Positions 1 through 8,067 of a stretch of 64,000 nt of DNA are shown piece after piece. A model generated the notes under the pieces. That model was not told the DNA's origin and did not search any database. It saw nothing but the letters and a program-made list of their open reading frames with translations. The stretch's first letter is position 1; every line of letters begins with the position of its first letter. The translations under genes and the position numbers were made by a program. Source of the stretch: Nesterenkonia massiliensis (lineage in GTDB: Bacteria > Actinomycetota > Actinomycetes > Actinomycetales > Micrococcaceae); contig NZ_HG005166.1 of NCBI RefSeq assembly GCF_000455245.1, forward strand, positions 114,636 to 178,635. Reading direction: 5' to 3'.

Positions 1-59
1 CGGTCGTTGTTGTCGTGTGGAAATCAGTTGGCTCTGAGTTTCACGGTCACCAGGACGAG

Positions 60-205
60 TTCCTGGGGTGCGACACAACTGTAAAGACCCTCTGGGGCGA
101 CCTGCGCAGGTGCAACGAAAGCCGCTGAAGATCCTTCGAACAGATGATCTCTGGAAGAAGGAACTGTCTGTGAGCCCCGTGCGTCTGCGCATCGGGGCTT
201 TTTTC
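60..205 (+). promoter_or_regulatory. L10 leader with terminator-like hairpin ahead of rplJ
   Basis: The untranslated region before rplJ is over 200 nt long. It ends in a perfect hairpin at 173-199 (AGCCCCG paired with CGGGGCT, extended by TGCG/CGCA) followed at once by a six-T run at 199-204, which is the form of an intrinsic terminator or attenuator. Upstream, 60-150 is rich in short pairable segments. In bacteria the rplJL mRNA leader is a known binding site for the L10(L12)4 complex, which represses its own synthesis. Assigning this leader to that class rests on position and general form, not on a covariance-model match. Confidence 0.6.
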
Positions 206-271
206 TTGCCTGAAGGCAGAAGAAACTCCGCGCACCGAGACTGACCGGCCTGTGAATTCGGAAGGAGTGCC

Positions 272-793
272 ATGGCGAATCCTGAGAAGGCTGCCGCCGT
301 CGAGGAGCTGAAGGAACTGTTCAGCAACTCGACTGCTGCCGTGCTCACGGAATACCGCGGCCTCTCCGTGGCCCAGCTGCAGAACCTGCGCCGGTCCGTG
401 CGAGAGAACGCGAACTACGCCGTGGTGAAGAACACGCTGACCGAGATCGCAGCCAAGGAGCTCGGCATCGATGCCTTCGATGGCAAGATGTCTGGCCCCT
501 CTGCGATTGCGTTCGTCCACGGCGATGCTGTGGATGTGGCTAAGGCCCTGCGTGACTTTGCCAAGGACAACCCCCAGCTCATCGTCAAGGGCGGCTACAT
601 GGATGGCCAGGCTCTGGACGAGGCTGGTGTGAAGAAGCTCGCGGATCTTGAATCCCGTGAGGTTCTGCTCGGCAAGCTGGCTGGTGCCTTCATCGGCGCG
701 CAGTCCAAGGCTGCTGCTACTTTCCAGGCTCCGATCTCCAAGATCGTGCGCACTGCGGAAGCCCTGCGCGTCAAGCAGGAAGAAGCTGCCTGA
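272..793 (+). CDS. rplJ: Large ribosomal subunit protein uL10
   Basis: The 173-residue product matches L10 throughout: an N-terminal segment of the MANPEKAAAVEELKELF type, the AVLTEYRGLSVAQL block that contacts 23S rRNA, and a C-terminal helix (about 145-173) that carries the L7/L12 dimers of the ribosomal stalk. The ATG start has a strong GAAGGAG ribosome binding site at 261-267. It is the first gene of the rplJ-rplL pair and sits downstream of a leader hairpin that could mediate autoregulation by L10. Length is normal for Actinobacteria. Confidence 0.98.
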   Translation: MANPEKAAAVEELKELFSNSTAAVLTEYRGLSVAQLQNLRRSVRENANYAVVKNTLTEIAAKELGIDAFDGKMSGPSAIAFVHGDAVDVAKALRDFAKDNPQLIVKGGYMDGQALDEAGVKKLADLESREVLLGKLAGAFIGAQSKAAATFQAPISKIVRTAEALRVKQEEAA

Positions 794-945
794 GTCTCTG
801 CCGAGACCCGACGGATCAACTCACCGGCGTAGTGGTGGGTCCCGTCACCTTCGACTGTACGCAGTCCGAGACAAACCAAGATCCGCGTGTGCCACACAGG
901 GTCCAGACTGGCCCGGCACAACAGATATAAGAAGGAGCGCCACCC

Positions 946-1332
946 ATGGCGAAGATGAGCAACGAAGAACTGATCGAGCAGTTCAAGGAGATGTCGCTGA
1001 TCGAGCTCTCTGAGTTCGTGAAGCTGTTCGAGGAGACCTTCGACGTGACCGCAGCCGCTCCGGTTGCTGTTGCAGGTGCAGCCCCGGCTGCTGGCGGCGA
1101 GGCCGCTGCTGCTGAAGAGCAGACCGAGTTCGACGTCATCCTCGAGGCCGCTGGTGACAAGAAGATCGGCGTCATCAAGGAGGTGCGCGGCCTGACCTCC
1201 CTCGGTCTGAAGGAGGCCAAGGAGCTGGTCGACGGCGCACCGAAGGCCGTGCTCGAGGGCGTGGACAAGGATGCCGCTGAGAAGGCCAAGGAGGCCCTGG
1301 AGGGCGCCGGCGCCACCGTCACCCTGAAGTGA
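946..1332 (+). CDS. rplL: Large ribosomal subunit protein bL12 (L7/L12)
   Basis: This 128-residue acidic protein is the stalk protein that recruits translational GTPases. It has the N-terminal dimerisation helices (about 1-35), an Ala/Gly-rich hinge (about 40-60), and the C-terminal domain with the conserved KIGVIKEVR and [10 protein letters not shown] segments. The ATG has a GAAGGAG site at 931-937. It follows rplJ after a 152-bp gap (794-945) in which I see no gene or clear terminator, so the two are probably co-transcribed. A strong hairpin terminator follows, so transcription does not obviously continue to rpoB, which is about 21 kb away. Confidence 0.98.
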   Translation: MAKMSNEELIEQFKEMSLIELSEFVKLFEETFDVTAAAPVAVAGAAPAAGGEAAAAEEQTEFDVILEAAGDKKIGVIKEVRGLTSLGLKEAKELVDGAPKAVLEGVDKDAAEKAKEALEGAGATVTLK

Positions 1333-1348
1333 CACTCATCGCATAGAT

Positions 1349-1386
1349 AAAAGGACCCCCGGAGATTTTCTCCGGGGGTCCTTTTA
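1349..1386. terminator. Bidirectional intrinsic terminator after rplL
   Basis: AAAAGGACCCCCGGAGA pairs with TCCGGGGGTCCTTTT around a short T-rich loop, giving an A-tract/stem/T-tract symmetry. It lies between rplL (+ strand, ends 1332) and the convergent - strand gene ending at 1400, so it can serve both. Confidence 0.9.
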
Positions 1387-1399
1387 TGTGCTGTGCGTT

Positions 1400-1870
1400 C
1401 TAGATGCGCTGCCCAGGCTTGGGTTTCAGACCTGCTATCACAAGCGTCAGGCCTGCCAAGGTGCAGATCACCAATGCCACGGTGATGGGGTCAACACTGA
1501 CTGAAAAGACCACCGAGGCGATGACCCACATCGCCAGCAACAGGCAGATGACCCCGAATACCATCGTCCCGGTGCGGATGCCGGGCTTCTCCCTGTCGGT
1601 AGTACGCGGATATACCGACGACGGTCCAACCGGGGTCGTTGGCCCGCTGGAGTACACGCTGCTGTGCTGCTGCATTTCTGCACGCTGCCACCAGCGGGGC
1701 TTCCGCTCTGGTTCCTTCCAGGTGAAGTCCATCTCTGACTGAGCCTTCAGGGACTCGGCAAGCAGCGCATCGACGTCCTTGGGTTCGCTCGGGCTGGGCA
1801 TAGACGCGGTGGGCTGATGCCTGGTGCCCAGCGGGCATGTGGCGTCGTCGTTCGTTCTGTTATTCATCAT
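1400..1870 (-). CDS. Small two-helix membrane protein of unknown function
   Basis: 156 residues. The first ~95 are hydrophilic, Pro/Ser-rich and probably cytoplasmic. Two adjacent hydrophobic helices follow (about 102-125 and 130-150), then a basic tail (KPKPGQR). I do not recognise a family. The start ATGATGAAT overlaps the end of the upstream PspC gene (stop at 1860-1862), so translation is likely coupled and the two proteins probably work together at the membrane. The overlap and shared strand support it as a real gene despite the lack of a known domain. Confidence 0.72.
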   Translation of the reverse strand: MMNNRTNDDATCPLGTRHQPTASMPSPSEPKDVDALLAESLKAQSEMDFTWKEPERKPRWWQRAEMQQHSSVYSSGPTTPVGPSSVYPRTTDREKPGIRTGTMVFGVICLLLAMWVIASVVFSVSVDPITVALVICTLAGLTLVIAGLKPKPGQRI

Positions 1871-3542
1871 CGGTCACCTCTTCCTGCCACTGCAGGTAGT
1901 TCTCATAATTGTCGTCCAACTCCAGTTCGCGCAGCCAGGACCGGTACTCAGGGTCCATGAATCCGGTGTCGTGGTACTCCTCGAGCTGCGGGTCCTGTTC
2001 GTCCTCGTCGTCCCAGTAGCTCTCGTCCCAGTTGCCCAGGACCTCCTGGTCATAGGTGCTGGCGTCGTAGATGGTGAGGTTGCCGAATGCCGAGTTCAAG
2101 TTGAGTTCGATGGTGTCCGTCGGCACGGTGGGTCCTTCATTGCCGAAGTCCACGTCAGGGGTTCCGAAGCCCGCCACGTTGTGCCAAAAGTCCCCGGCCC
2201 GGATCTCCATATTGCTGAGAGCATGAGCGTTCTTGGTCACCACATGCGTATTATCCGGAACGATGACTGTGGTGTTGGCGAAGGCCGAGTTGATCTCCAC
2301 TGAGGTGCTGTATCCCCAGTCCGCATCCTGAGGATCCTCACCGGCCTCCTGAGCCATCTGCTCGCGCAGCTGCCGCAGATCCACAGTGGTGTTGGAGAAC
2401 GCCGTGTTCACTGACTGGCTTTCGCTGTAGTAGTCGCCGAAGACGTAGTTGGCGCCGCGGCCATCGATGCCGGTGCTGTATCCGGAGAAGAGCACCATCA
2501 TCAGCACCGTGAAAATCATCAACAGTCCGGTGCGGCCCTTCCGGCCTCGTAGCCCGGAGACAATATTGGCCAGCCCCAGCAAAGCCACCAGACCGGCCAG
2601 TGCCACCAGCACTGCAGTGGGGCTGGAAAGACCGACGCCCGCTCCGAACCAGGCAGCAGCTGCCAGCAGCGGAAGGGCCAGCAGCAGGATGCCTAAGGTC
2701 ACCAGACGACGACGCCGGCGCGCCTCGCGCTCGCGAGGGTCCTCAGCAGGCTCCGGCGCTTCCGCGGGGGTGACCGGTGCGCTGTACCCTGCGGGTTTGC
2801 TGCGCGTTCCTGCAGCGGCTCCGGCGTAGCCACCTGCTGCAGGCCCCGTCGCTGAAGAGGTTGGATCACCGTGCTCGGCCGCCGAGCTGGCAGCGGCGCC
2901 AGCCGTCTCCTTGGGATACCAGGCGGGTTTGCCGTCGGGCCGCTGTGCGTTGCGTGCTGAGCCGTCGTCGTCCGCGGACGAGCCTGCTGACGACTCAGCG
3001 GGAGAAAAAGGGCGGGAGCCGGTCCCGGTGTGCCCGCGGCCTGCGTCTGGAGCGTCATAGGGGGAGGGGGCGTCGCTGTGTCGCCAGTTGCGGAAGACCA
3101 GATACACCACCCAAGCCACTACGCCCAGGATCATCAGGTTCAGCAGCACTGCGAAGGGGCCAGCAATGCTCACCGGAGTGAAGACATTGACCGCACCGAT
3201 CAGGGTGAGAGCGGCCGCGCCCCACAGCCCGCTCGGGTACTCCCCGCGAAGCGCCTGCTGTGCGTGGATCCGACCGTGGGTATCCGGCAGGAATAACCAC
3301 GCGAGACCGTAGATCAGTGCAGTGGGGGAGAAGAAGAGGATGAAGGCGACGACGCCGAGGCCGCGCACCAGGGCGGCGTCCCAGCCCAAGCGCTGGGCTG
3401 CCGCAGCGAACACACCCCCGGCCCAGCCGCCTTCGGGTCGGCTGATGCCTGTGGAGCGGATCCAGTTGAAGAGCTGATGCCCGGCCTCGGGTCGACCCGG
3501 ACCGGGTTCGCCGTGCGGGGCGGAGGAGTATGCGTTGTCCAT
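1860..3542 (-). CDS. PspC-domain membrane protein with toastrack-like extracellular domain
   Basis: 560 residues. A PspC domain lies at about 30-90 (RPEGGWAGGVFAAAAQRLG, then a membrane helix ending in LAWLFLPD). More membrane helices follow, then a low-complexity Ala/Ser/Pro linker (about 150-290), and a second block of three to four helices after an Arg cluster (ERE.ARRRRR). The C-terminal ~200 residues are extracellular-looking and acidic. They contain three spaced repeats of the form N(T/S)AF(S/A/G)N(T/L)T(V/I) near residues 379, 418 and 483, as expected for a beta-rich toastrack/DUF4097-like or LiaF-like fold. PspC and LiaF-type proteins sense envelope stress. The gene is divergent from a PspC-fused histidine kinase, which supports a Psp/Lia-like stress role. 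The exact signal is unknown. Confidence 0.85.
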   Translation of the reverse strand: MDNAYSSAPHGEPGPGRPEAGHQLFNWIRSTGISRPEGGWAGGVFAAAAQRLGWDAALVRGLGVVAFILFFSPTALIYGLAWLFLPDTHGRIHAQQALRGEYPSGLWGAAALTLIGAVNVFTPVSIAGPFAVLLNLMILGVVAWVVYLVFRNWRHSDAPSPYDAPDAGRGHTGTGSRPFSPAESSAGSSADDDGSARNAQRPDGKPAWYPKETAGAAASSAAEHGDPTSSATGPAAGGYAGAAAGTRSKPAGYSAPVTPAEAPEPAEDPREREARRRRRLVTLGILLLALPLLAAAAWFGAGVGLSSPTAVLVALAGLVALLGLANIVSGLRGRKGRTGLLMIFTVLMMVLFSGYSTGIDGRGANYVFGDYYSESQSVNTAFSNTTVDLRQLREQMAQEAGEDPQDADWGYSTSVEINSAFANTTVIVPDNTHVVTKNAHALSNMEIRAGDFWHNVAGFGTPDVDFGNEGPTVPTDTIELNLNSAFGNLTIYDASTYDQEVLGNWDESYWDDEDEQDPQLEEYHDTGFMDPEYRSWLRELELDDNYENYLQWQEEVTDDE

Positions 3543-3678
3543 GCTTCAAGCTTGCCGCTGGAGATGCATTGTCCGCTATGCGGGTTCCCCCTGATTCACC
3601 CCTGATCTGCGGAGCTTGTGGCCCGGAATCTTGCCTCCAACGAGGGTTTGATAGCGGTGCCCGTGGCAGGATGGCCCT

Positions 3679-5019
3679 ATGAACCCCGAGACTGCAGCAT
3701 CGCCGCGTCCCGCCCTGGTGCGCCCGCCGCTGCGCCGTGCTGTCGGCACGCCGGTGGCCGGTGTGTGTCTTGGGCTTTCCCGGCATCTTGGATTTTCGGT
3801 CCCCGTGGTGCGTGTGGTGATGATTCTGCTAACCCTGGCCGGCGGTGTGGGGCTGCTGCTCTACTGCTGGCTCTGGATCTTTGTGCCAAGCGATCAGGAA
3901 CCGGTCCCCGAGGCAGCTGCCCGGGGTCTCAGCGGTCCTGCAGTGCAGGGTGCAGAGGCTGCAAGTTCCTCCCATACTGCAGCGAATAGCGACGACGCCG
4001 CCTGGGAGAGTCGGGATCGGCAGGTTCGTGACAAACAGCTGCTGGATTCCTTGACCAGTTCCCCTGAGGTGCTGCTTGGGGGGCTGCTGCTGGGTGCGGG
4101 TGTGCTGCTGATGCTGCAGATGGTCGGGGTTGAGATCGACTTCCGGATGATTGTGCCTCCTGCGGTGCTGCTGATCGGCGTGCTGCTGGCATGGTCGCAG
4201 CTTGATCGCAGCACATCCGGGCAGGCGGCACGAGGTGAGAGCACGCGCGCCGGTGCGCTGTGGCAGGTGGTCGCAGGCGCATTTCTGGTGCTGATAGCGG
4301 TAGTGGTCATCGCGGCGGGCATGGTGTCCGGGGGAAATCTGATCCTGGGACTGGTGCTGGCCGCTATGCTGCTGGCCGGCCTGGCATTGGTGGTGGCGCC
4401 CTGGCTGATTCGGCTCTATCGCACCTCCAATCTCGAGCGAGCCCGTGCTGCGGCTGAGGCAGAACGCGCAGATATCGCGGCACATCTGCATGACTCAGTG
4501 CTGCAGACACTGGCCATGATTCAGAAGCAGAAAGCGGATCCGGCCGCCGTCGAACGTCTTGCCCGCAGCCAGGAGAGGCAGCTGCGCGCATGGCTGTACC
4601 GGCAGAATGCGGCCGACTCAGGGACGTTGAAAGATCAGCTGTTGGCAGTTGCCGCTGAGCTTGAAGAGGTGCATTCGGTGCCGGTGGAGGTGGTCGCTGT
4701 GGGCGATTCCCAGCGCAGTGATCATTCCGCTCTTGTGGCCGCAGCCCGGGAAGCCATCCTCAATGCCATCAAGCACGCTGGCCCGGCCTCGGTGTATATC
4801 GAGTCCAATGCGCGAGAGGATGCGGTCTTTGTTCGTGACAGGGGCGCAGGTTTTGATGTCGAGTCCATTGGAGAGGATCGGCTTGGCGTCCGGGAGTCGA
4901 TTATCGGCCGGATGAAGCGAGCAGGCGGGCACGCACGGATCCGCTCCAGTGCTCGCGGCACAGAAGTGGAACTGTGCATCCCCGTAGATTCCCCCAGCAC
5001 CCAGGAGAGCACCGCATGA
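3679..5019 (+). CDS. PspC-fused sensor histidine kinase (HisKA_3 type)
   Basis: 446 residues. An N-terminal PspC domain (about 18-75, GTPVAGVCLGLSRHLG and a helix ending in LWIFVP) is followed by a linker and four membrane helices (about 130-250). A DesK/LiaS-type dimerisation and phosphoacceptor region follows, with AHLHDSVLQTL (candidate His 271). The HATPase domain has an N-box near 355-367 (AREAILNAIKHA) and a G-box (DRGAGFD). The ATG has AGGA about 8 bases upstream. Its stop overlaps the ATG of the response regulator (ATGA at 5016), so the pair is translated together. It probably phosphorylates that regulator in response to membrane stress and may act on the divergent PspC operon. Confidence 0.92.
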   Translation: MNPETAASPRPALVRPPLRRAVGTPVAGVCLGLSRHLGFSVPVVRVVMILLTLAGGVGLLLYCWLWIFVPSDQEPVPEAAARGLSGPAVQGAEAASSSHTAANSDDAAWESRDRQVRDKQLLDSLTSSPEVLLGGLLLGAGVLLMLQMVGVEIDFRMIVPPAVLLIGVLLAWSQLDRSTSGQAARGESTRAGALWQVVAGAFLVLIAVVVIAAGMVSGGNLILGLVLAAMLLAGLALVVAPWLIRLYRTSNLERARAAAEAERADIAAHLHDSVLQTLAMIQKQKADPAAVERLARSQERQLRAWLYRQNAADSGTLKDQLLAVAAELEEVHSVPVEVVAVGDSQRSDHSALVAAAREAILNAIKHAGPASVYIESNAREDAVFVRDRGAGFDVESIGEDRLGVRESIIGRMKRAGGHARIRSSARGTEVELCIPVDSPSTQESTA

Positions 5020-5681
5020 GCACCCCAGCACCTGTTCGTCGTGTCGTGATTGTTGATGATCACGCAATTTTTCGCACCGGGCTGCGCGCTGAGCTTGCCG
5101 GTTGTGTTGATGTGGTGGCCGAGGCTCCCGACGTCGAATCTGCTGCCGCGGTGATCCGCCAGCAGGTTCCTGAAGTGGTGCTTCTTGATGTGCATTTGCC
5201 CGGTGGCACCGGCGGGGGCGGGGCTGAAGTGGTCAAGCTGTGCCGGGACCTTCTGGAGGAAGTGAAGTTCCTGGCCATCAGCGTTTCTGACCAGGCCGAA
5301 GACGTCGTCTCGGTGATCCGAGCTGGCGCCAGAGGCTACGTCACCAAGACCATCAGTGCCGCAGAGCTCGTGGAGGCAGTGGAATCCGTGGCCTCCGGGG
5401 ATGCGGTGTTCTCGCCTCGACTGGCGGGTTTTGTGCTGGATGCCTTTGGCACCTCCGGTGTGGTGGAGGACGTCCGCGATGAAGAGCTGGACAGACTCTC
5501 AGCACGTGAGGTGGAAGTCATGCGGCTGATCGCCCGGGGTTACACCTACCGGGAGATTGCCTCAGACCTGTTCATCTCCATTAAGACCGTGGAAACCCAC
5601 GTCTCCAAGGTGCTCCGCAAACTGCAGCTGTCCAGCCGACATGAGCTGACCCGCTGGGCCGAACAGCGTCGCATCGTCTGA
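5016..5681 (+). CDS. NarL/LuxR-family response regulator
   Basis: 221 residues from the ATG that overlaps the kinase stop. An in-frame start upstream at 4974 would lie inside the kinase and is not preferred. The receiver domain occupies about 8-125, with the acidic pair VDD near residue 14 and phosphoacceptor Asp58 in VVLLDVHLPGG. The C-terminal LuxR helix-turn-helix is at about 150-215 (LSAREVEVMRLIARGYTYREI, then SIKTVETHVSKVLRKL). It is the cognate DNA-binding partner of the PspC-histidine kinase. Targets cannot be read from the sequence, but the divergent PspC gene is the obvious candidate. Confidence 0.95.
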   Translation: MSTPAPVRRVVIVDDHAIFRTGLRAELAGCVDVVAEAPDVESAAAVIRQQVPEVVLLDVHLPGGTGGGGAEVVKLCRDLLEEVKFLAISVSDQAEDVVSVIRAGARGYVTKTISAAELVEAVESVASGDAVFSPRLAGFVLDAFGTSGVVEDVRDEELDRLSAREVEVMRLIARGYTYREIASDLFISIKTVETHVSKVLRKLQLSSRHELTRWAEQRRIV

Positions 5682-5819
5682 GCGCCCACGGTGACGGCAG
5701 CTCGTCGCCATCGCGCATAGGAGTTTGACCGAAGCACTGTGTAACTGGTTGCCCAGAATTCACCTGTTTGTCACGTTTTGCTTAGGTCCATGTCATGGAG
5801 ACTGCGCACACTCTGACTT

Positions 5820-5839
5820 GTGCGGGAGCGTTCCCGCAC
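5820..5839. promoter_or_regulatory. Putative LacI-family operator ahead of the phosphodiester ABC operon
   Basis: GTGCGGGAGCGTTCCCGCAC has two perfect 8-bp arms around GCGT and a central CG, as in many LacI-family operators. It lies 18 bp before the first possible start of the ABC transporter operon, whose fifth gene encodes a LacI-family repressor. A second, wider inverted repeat (TGTCATGG at 5791-5798 and CCATGACA at 5856-5863) flanks it and overlaps that start codon. Binding by the local repressor is inferred. Confidence 0.55.
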
Positions 5840-5857
5840 TTTCGCTCCTGAGATCCC

Positions 5858-7003
5858 ATGACACAGAAAGATGCGCAAATGACACTCCCCTTGATGTCCC
5901 GTCGGGCACGCAACGGACTTGCGGCAGCCGGCGTGCTCGGCCTGTTGGCTCTGACCGCTTGTGGCGGCGACGCCAACGAATCCGCGGAGGCTTCCGCAGA
6001 TGATGTCCAGGCAAACGGCTCTACTCTTGTGGTCTACACCAACTCCGATTCCCACACCAACGCCGAGGGACAGCAGTCAGCCGACTGGCTCACCGAGCGT
6101 GCTGCCGAGGAAGGCTTCGAGATCGAAGTTGTCGGCATTGGGGGCGGCGATCTCACCAACCGTCTCATCGCTGAGGCGGGTAATCCCGTGGCGGACGTGG
6201 TATTCGGTTTGAACCACGTCTTCTTCTCGCAGCTGGTAGCAGCTGAGGCCATCGCGCCGTATACCCCTGAATGGGCACAGGACGTATCTGATCCTGCATT
6301 GGGCGATCCTTCGGGCGAAGGCTACTTCCATCCAATCGTCCAGCAGGGCATTCCCCTGGTGTACAACCTCGATGCGGTCAGCCCTGAAGAAGCTCCTTCC
6401 GACTGGACTGACCTGTGGAGCGACGAACAGTGGCACGGACGCTACGAGAGCGTCATCGACCTCGGCGGCGCGACTACCCAAATGGTGTTCTCCGGCATTC
6501 TCACCCGCTATCAGGATCCGGAAGGGGAGCTCGGCATCTCTGATGAGGGATGGGAGCAGGTCGAGTTGTATTTCGAACACGGCAACAGTGCCGTTCCAGA
6601 GACTGATGCTTGGGTTCGCCTGGCCGATAGGGAAGTCGACATGGCGCAGCAGCCCGGCACCTCATCCATCTTCAATCGAGAAGACCAGTACGGTATCGAA
6701 GTCGGCATGATGGAACCTGAGATCGGTATTCCCTTCGCCGTGGAGCAGGTTGCGGTGGTGAACGGCACCGATCAGGAAGATCAGGCACAGGAATTCGTCG
6801 ACTGGTTCGGAAGTGCTGAGATCCAGGCGGAGTGGAGCGAGAACTTCGGCTCGATGCCAGCCATCCAGGGTGCTATCGATCAGGCCGATGAGCAGATCGT
6901 AGAGCTTCACGAGAATCTGCAGATCCAGGACATCGATTGGGAATTTGTCGCTGAGAACCTGCCCGCGTGGATCGAGAAGATCGAGCTCGAGTACATCCCG
7001 TGA
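5858..7003 (+). CDS. ABC transporter substrate-binding lipoprotein (Fe3+/phosphonate/hexose-phosphate-like group)
   Basis: 381 residues from the first ATG; later ATGs at 5879 and 5894 are also possible, and none has a strong ribosome binding site. A signal peptide ends in the lipobox LTAC, so the mature protein is an anchored lipoprotein. The body (TLVVYTNSD..., SQLVAAEAIAPY, GIPLVYNLDAV) has the type II periplasmic-binding fold of the AfuA/FbpA/PhnS group, which includes binders of ferric iron, phosphonates and sugar phosphates. It opens a coupled operon with its ATPase and permease, a glycerophosphodiesterase and a metallophosphoesterase. An organic phosphodiester or phosphoester is therefore a more likely ligand than iron. 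That is inference from context. Confidence 0.85.
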   Translation: MTQKDAQMTLPLMSRRARNGLAAAGVLGLLALTACGGDANESAEASADDVQANGSTLVVYTNSDSHTNAEGQQSADWLTERAAEEGFEIEVVGIGGGDLTNRLIAEAGNPVADVVFGLNHVFFSQLVAAEAIAPYTPEWAQDVSDPALGDPSGEGYFHPIVQQGIPLVYNLDAVSPEEAPSDWTDLWSDEQWHGRYESVIDLGGATTQMVFSGILTRYQDPEGELGISDEGWEQVELYFEHGNSAVPETDAWVRLADREVDMAQQPGTSSIFNREDQYGIEVGMMEPEIGIPFAVEQVAVVNGTDQEDQAQEFVDWFGSAEIQAEWSENFGSMPAIQGAIDQADEQIVELHENLQIQDIDWEFVAENLPAWIEKIELEYIP

Positions 7004-8067
7004 TCCGCTACGAGAACGTCGGAGTCCAGTTCGGGGACTTCACCGCAATCCCAGATCTGAGTCTGGAGGTGGCCAAGGGGGAGTTCTTCACCCTTCTCGG
7101 CCCCTCAGGGTGCGGCAAGACCACTGCTCTGCGCACCCTGGCAGGTTTCGTCACCCCCACCCGCGGGGATGTCTACGTGGACAACAAGCGCGTTACCCAC
7201 CTGCCCAGTGACAAGCGCCAGGTGGGGATGGTGTTTCAGAACTACGCCTTGTTCCCCTCGATGAACGTGTGGGAGAACATCGCCTTCGGCCTGAAGCTTC
7301 GCAAGCACAACAGAAGCGAACGCCAGAAACTCGTAGCCGATGTCGCCCGCAGGGTAGACCTCACCGAGGAGCAGCTGGAGAAGAACCCCGCCGAGCTTTC
7401 CGGCGGCCAGCAACAGCGCGTGGCCATCGCTCGGGCGCTGGTTCTGCAGCCGAAGATACTGCTGCTGGATGAACCGCTGTCCAACCTCGACGCTAAACTG
7501 CGTCATCAACTGCGGGCCCAGCTGAAAGAGCTGCAGTCAGAGTTCGGCATCACTACCGTGTACGTCACCCATGATCAGGACGAGGCACTCACGATGTCGG
7601 ACCGCATCGCAGTGTTCAACCGTGGCCGTGTGGAGCAAGTCGGTGCGCCTCGCGAAATCTACGATAGCTCCGCTACAGAGTTCGTCTGCACCTTCATCGG
7701 CGCTGCTACGTCACTCAGCGCTGAACTAACCCCCGTGCTGGGGCTGCGTCCTGGGCTATCCAGCTATCTTCGGCTGGAGAAGGCGCTGCTAGAGACCGAA
7801 GGGTCTCCGCTGCCGGTCGGATATGCACGATTCACCGGCACTGTGCTGGCACAGGCGTATCACGGCACGCACACCATCTACACCGTGGAAGTTCTCGGAA
7901 CCGAGTTGAAGATCCTCCAACGAGAGGACGGGGCGGCACGTCCTGAACCAGGGCAGACGGTGGAGGTAGGCATCCACCCCAGGCACGTGCTCAGCTATGC
8001 GATATCCGATGATCACGGTCAGGACGCTGCAGCTCACGCGGTAAGAACCACTTCGGCAGGGGCGTGA
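7000..8067 (+). CDS. ABC transporter ATP-binding protein
   Basis: 355 residues from the GTG at 7000, which overlaps the stop of the binding-protein gene (GTGA). A longer in-frame start at 6967 would lie inside that gene. It has Walker A GPSGCGKTT, the Q-loop region VFQNYALFPSMNVWENIAFG, signature LSGGQQQRVAIARAL, Walker B ILLLDEPLSNLD and the switch His in YVTHDQDEAL. A C-terminal ~110-residue TOBE-like regulatory region follows. This is the MalK/PotA/FbpC class of importer ATPase. It powers the adjacent fused permease. Confidence 0.95.
   Translation: MIRYENVGVQFGDFTAIPDLSLEVAKGEFFTLLGPSGCGKTTALRTLAGFVTPTRGDVYVDNKRVTHLPSDKRQVGMVFQNYALFPSMNVWENIAFGLKLRKHNRSERQKLVADVARRVDLTEEQLEKNPAELSGGQQQRVAIARALVLQPKILLLDEPLSNLDAKLRHQLRAQLKELQSEFGITTVYVTHDQDEALTMSDRIAVFNRGRVEQVGAPREIYDSSATEFVCTFIGAATSLSAELTPVLGLRPGLSSYLRLEKALLETEGSPLPVGYARFTGTVLAQAYHGTHTIYTVEVLGTELKILQREDGAARPEPGQTVEVGIHPRHVLSYAISDDHGQDAAAHAVRTTSAGA

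Noticed and set aside
6967-6999. Longer start for the ABC ATPase at 6967
   Set aside because: It lies inside the binding-protein gene; the GTG at 7000 gives the usual GTGA overlap and matches the family's N-terminus.
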